64,000 nucleotides of DNA from Sipunculus nudus. Taxonomy: Eukaryota > Annelida > Sipuncula > Golfingiida > Sipunculidae. The stretch lies in contig CM049316.1 in assembly GCA_026874595.1 (NCBI GenBank), positions 57,049,676 to 57,113,675 on the forward strand, given 5' to 3'. Numbering within the stretch: position 1 is the first letter of the stretch; each line of letters begins with the position of its first letter. The notes under the pieces are model-generated. The model worked only from the letters and a program-made list of their open reading frames with translations. It made no database searches and was not told where the DNA came from. The translations under genes were made by a program, and so were the position numbers. Below are positions 62,301 through 64,000 of this stretch, piece by piece.

Positions 62301-63817
62301 CAATTAAATAAGAGCAACTGCCTTTACAGAACACTTTACACTTATATCTCTTTTGCCAGATATCCACGCGTCCCGTATTTCTTTGAATTTTGGAAGTCTC
62401 ATAAATAGGTGAGAAAATTGGTAAAAAGTAGAAAATATATACGTTTAGCAGCTGATGAAACTGCCATGCTCAATAAACAAAGGAAGGTAAAAGGTAATCC
62501 CTGCATTAATTTATCAGGTACCGGATCATTTGCATCCAATTTATCATGTTGTTTATTGGTGGTTAATTCACATTATAATTATGTTACCACAATTTTATTT
62601 ACAGATGAATTCTTAGCCATCATACAGTCCAGATATGTATGCAGTATCTTCTCTTTTTGTTCAAAATAAAATTAACATCAAGGTGTTTCGTATAAATTCC
62701 ACCTATACAACTATCCATCATTGAGAGGAACGTAGTTATTAAGTGTTTTATAGAGAAATTTTCCAAGATGAGTATGAAAGTTACTTTTGTATATTCCATT
62801 ATAAACTAGTTTCCATTTCACCTCGATAGTATTTTCTCGGTTTCTGTTATACCACACTTTCTGAACTGTGAACGTGTATATATTTCTATCATTTTAAAAG
62901 TATCCAATGCCTTTAAACTATGCACAGTTACAACACTGTCAACTTCATATCCTTCATCCTGTAATTTTGTATACTCTTTAGGCTATAAACCCGTCTCTCA
63001 AAGTTTTTGGAATGGCCTGTTTTAATGCTATCAAAAATATCAAAATATCTGATATATGTGATTCATAATGCATTCTTCTCATGAATTTTTTCATATGCTG
63101 TCTGTCCATGGATCCTTGGGGGGTTGGGGGATATTAGGTAGCCCTCTAACCCTGAGCCCGCAGGGTCTGCTTACCCCCCCCCCCCCCCCAAACATACCAC
63201 CTGGATCCGGCTCTATAGATCAGATGACTTGAGGTCATGATGCAGTTGGGCTAAAAGGAGGTATCCGGTAGAATTCTACGCGCAAACACGCAGAATACAT
63301 CACTGCATTCGAAAAAAAAAACAAAAGTTATGAGATCAATTCAGGTGTAGGGAGGTATTTGTGACAAATGGAACATCTTACCTTGGCATTCTGTTTTATC
63401 AGATTTTCGATGTCTAAGACCAAATACTTTTTTCGTAAGGAAACTCGTAGTCCAAGAAAACGGTCTGGGTTGTCTGGCGCCAATCGAAGACGAAGTTTAC
63501 ACACAACCGTTGTTCTAATTTCTCGCGCGTTCTGAAAAGAATTGTTTCAGAATTGAATAAAATAACTACCCGAAGATGCTGCTCAAACTATCCTGTTCAA
63601 AGGCTGTGCCGGGAACTACAACTGTAATACTGCACCATTCGAACAAAGTCGAATATTATATTTTATGAATCAAATTGAAGTTACCCGAATTTCAATTCTT
63701 GTGACTTTATCCTGATGAATATCCTGTATTGAATTTATTCCCTCTAAAACTGAAATAGTAGAGATAATACCTGCATATATCGTATACTCTTACCTTCAGG
63801 TCCTGTTCGGACTCCAT
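54860..63817 (-). CDS. RNF31-like: HOIP/RNF31-like protein lacking UBA-RING1-IBR (12 exons)
   Basis: Exons in order: 63817-63794, 63531-63382, 61459-61307, 61035-60830, 60558-59481, 59257-59123, 58834-58703, 57878-57641, 56676-56564, 56300-56190, 55854-55742, 55016-54860. All junctions are GT-AG and phases agree, giving 869 aa. The start is ATGG after CACC. Residues 9-178 match the HOIP N-terminus and PUB domain (YLVLDIENLIKQNA; LNLFGYSIEASEGL; LFLARAELCCFLN). Residues 179-537 form one large low-complexity exon rich in DP and VP. Residues 538-705 hold three NZF fingers (CQHC..CISC, CPVC..CNMC, CPTC..CLMC), two with the ubiquitin-contacting TF pair. Residues 707-743 are RING2-like. HHPRDCIFYARK (exon 10) and residues 781-869 match the HOIP C-terminus and LDD. 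HOIP makes linear ubiquitin chains in LUBAC. Here UBA, RING1 and IBR are not found and the catalytic Cys is Phe. Confidence 0.85.
56308..56368. repeat. (TA)n microsatellite at splice acceptor of exon 10
   Basis: About 30 TA units on the gene's intron side, ending about 7 nt before the acceptor CACACCAG|GGC (56300). It occupies the place of the polypyrimidine tract. Overlapping ORFs of repeated Ile-Tyr are artefacts. Confidence 0.9.
56564..56676 (-). other. RING2-like exon without the catalytic cysteine
   Basis: Encodes CPKC (707-710), CDINLGAF (714-721), C726, C729, C734 and CDGCY-type ligands, aligning without gaps to HOIP RING2. HOIP's catalytic Cys (885 in human) lies 11 residues after the CPKC motif; here that position is Phe721. 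The HOIP His two residues later is Gln723. The exon begins in the frame needed if exon 8 uses the donor T|GTGAGG at 57641. The other donor, GAG|GTGAAC at 57636, shifts the frame and leads to a stop in exon 10. Confidence 0.8.
57900..58610 (-). repeat. Mollusc-type dispersed repeat in intron 7
   Basis: On the minus strand it shows the same blocks as 27460-28480: 'cttcagtatctcaatag', 'atggattgccat', 'tggtcatgtgcat' and 'ctggtggcgccacctat'. On the plus strand, 58400-58600 has 'taacctgatatcaggtttcc', 'tttctaggtcaaattgtta' and 'gacggacaaagcgggat'. It lies wholly within the intron between exons 7 and 8. Confidence 0.65.
61460..63381 (-). other. Intron 2 with G/C runs and unassigned sequence
   Basis: Contains G runs at about 61811-61840, G/C runs at 62087-62158, a CA/TA microsatellite at about 62185-62220 and a C run at about 63173-63189. 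Between 62700 and 62980 the minus strand has an open stretch (KLQDEGYEV, VVTVHSLKALDTF) that may be a transposon relic; I cannot name it. Confidence 0.5.
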
Positions 63818-64000
63818 GGTGTAGGCCTACCCCTGGCAGTCTGATGAAATAGGTTCAGTAGCTAGAATCAGCTAATCACTTAGCTTCAACAGAAACATAC
63901 AGTTTACTGATAGGTTGACCGGAGGAAAACAAATTGTGAGGGAAACAAAATCCTATTAATATATTCGCAAAGAGGACCTAAAATTCCCCTTGTGTCAATT
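63818..64000 (-). promoter_or_regulatory. 5' flank of the HOIP-like gene
   Basis: Upstream of the ATG. No TATA box or clear core promoter element is identified. The start context CACCATGG is a strong translation context. Confidence 0.35.

Noticed and set aside
62409-62669. 86-aa plus-strand ORF in intron 2
   Set aside because: No recognised motif, antisense to the gene, AT-rich; no evidence for an independent gene.
1-64000. tRNA, rRNA or snRNA genes
   Set aside because: No cloverleaf with A and B boxes or rRNA-like block was noticed; a tRNAscan-type search could not be run.

Overview
The window is eukaryotic nuclear DNA, AT-rich and repeat-dense, from an invertebrate. A bivalve or other mollusc fits best, because a dispersed repeat carrying GGTCAnnnTGACC and 'GACGGACAAAG' blocks, of a kind common in mollusc genomes, occurs at 3.4-4.4, 27.1-28.9 and 58.4-58.6 kb. 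The species is not determined. There is no prokaryotic gene organisation, and nearly all short ORFs are satellite, microsatellite or transposon noise.

Layout. 1-5.4 kb: sparse DNA with one orphan exon (2224-2371, minus) homologous to the C-terminal LDD exon of HOIP/RNF31. 5.4-9.7 kb: satellite of about 100/107/139-bp units that share a 19-bp near-palindrome and a CTCF-like block. 9.7-19.7 kb: about 130 copies of a 76-bp satellite carrying a telomere-like CCCTAACCC, with higher-order repetition of about 2,137 bp at its right end. 19.7-29.6 kb: degenerate satellite, fossil LINE pieces, a pogo-like MITE, a palindromic G/C-run module and the mollusc-type dispersed repeat.

29.66-42.71 kb: a 6.5-kb head-to-tail tandem duplication. 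It copied the 5' part of a non-autonomous LTR retrotransposon whose full extent is 37449-47580. That element has 486-bp LTRs, a polypurine tract and a 4-bp target duplication, and its 3' LTR was later split by a 5'-truncated LINE (43204-47142) with an 11-bp target duplication. 48.85-51.44 kb: a Penelope-like element (RT and GIY-YIG) on the minus strand, between two pseudo-LTR-like repeats that each carry a hammerhead ribozyme.

54.7-63.8 kb, minus strand: the one complete host gene. It is a 12-exon HOIP/RNF31 homologue whose splice phases all agree, predicted at 869 aa. It keeps the N-terminal PUB region, three NZF zinc fingers, a RING2-like module and the LDD region. I find no UBA, RING1 or IBR, and the RING2 position of the catalytic Cys is Phe. 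If expressed as modelled, it is a HOIP-derived pseudo-E3 that could still bind PUB ligands and ubiquitin but should not make linear ubiquitin chains.
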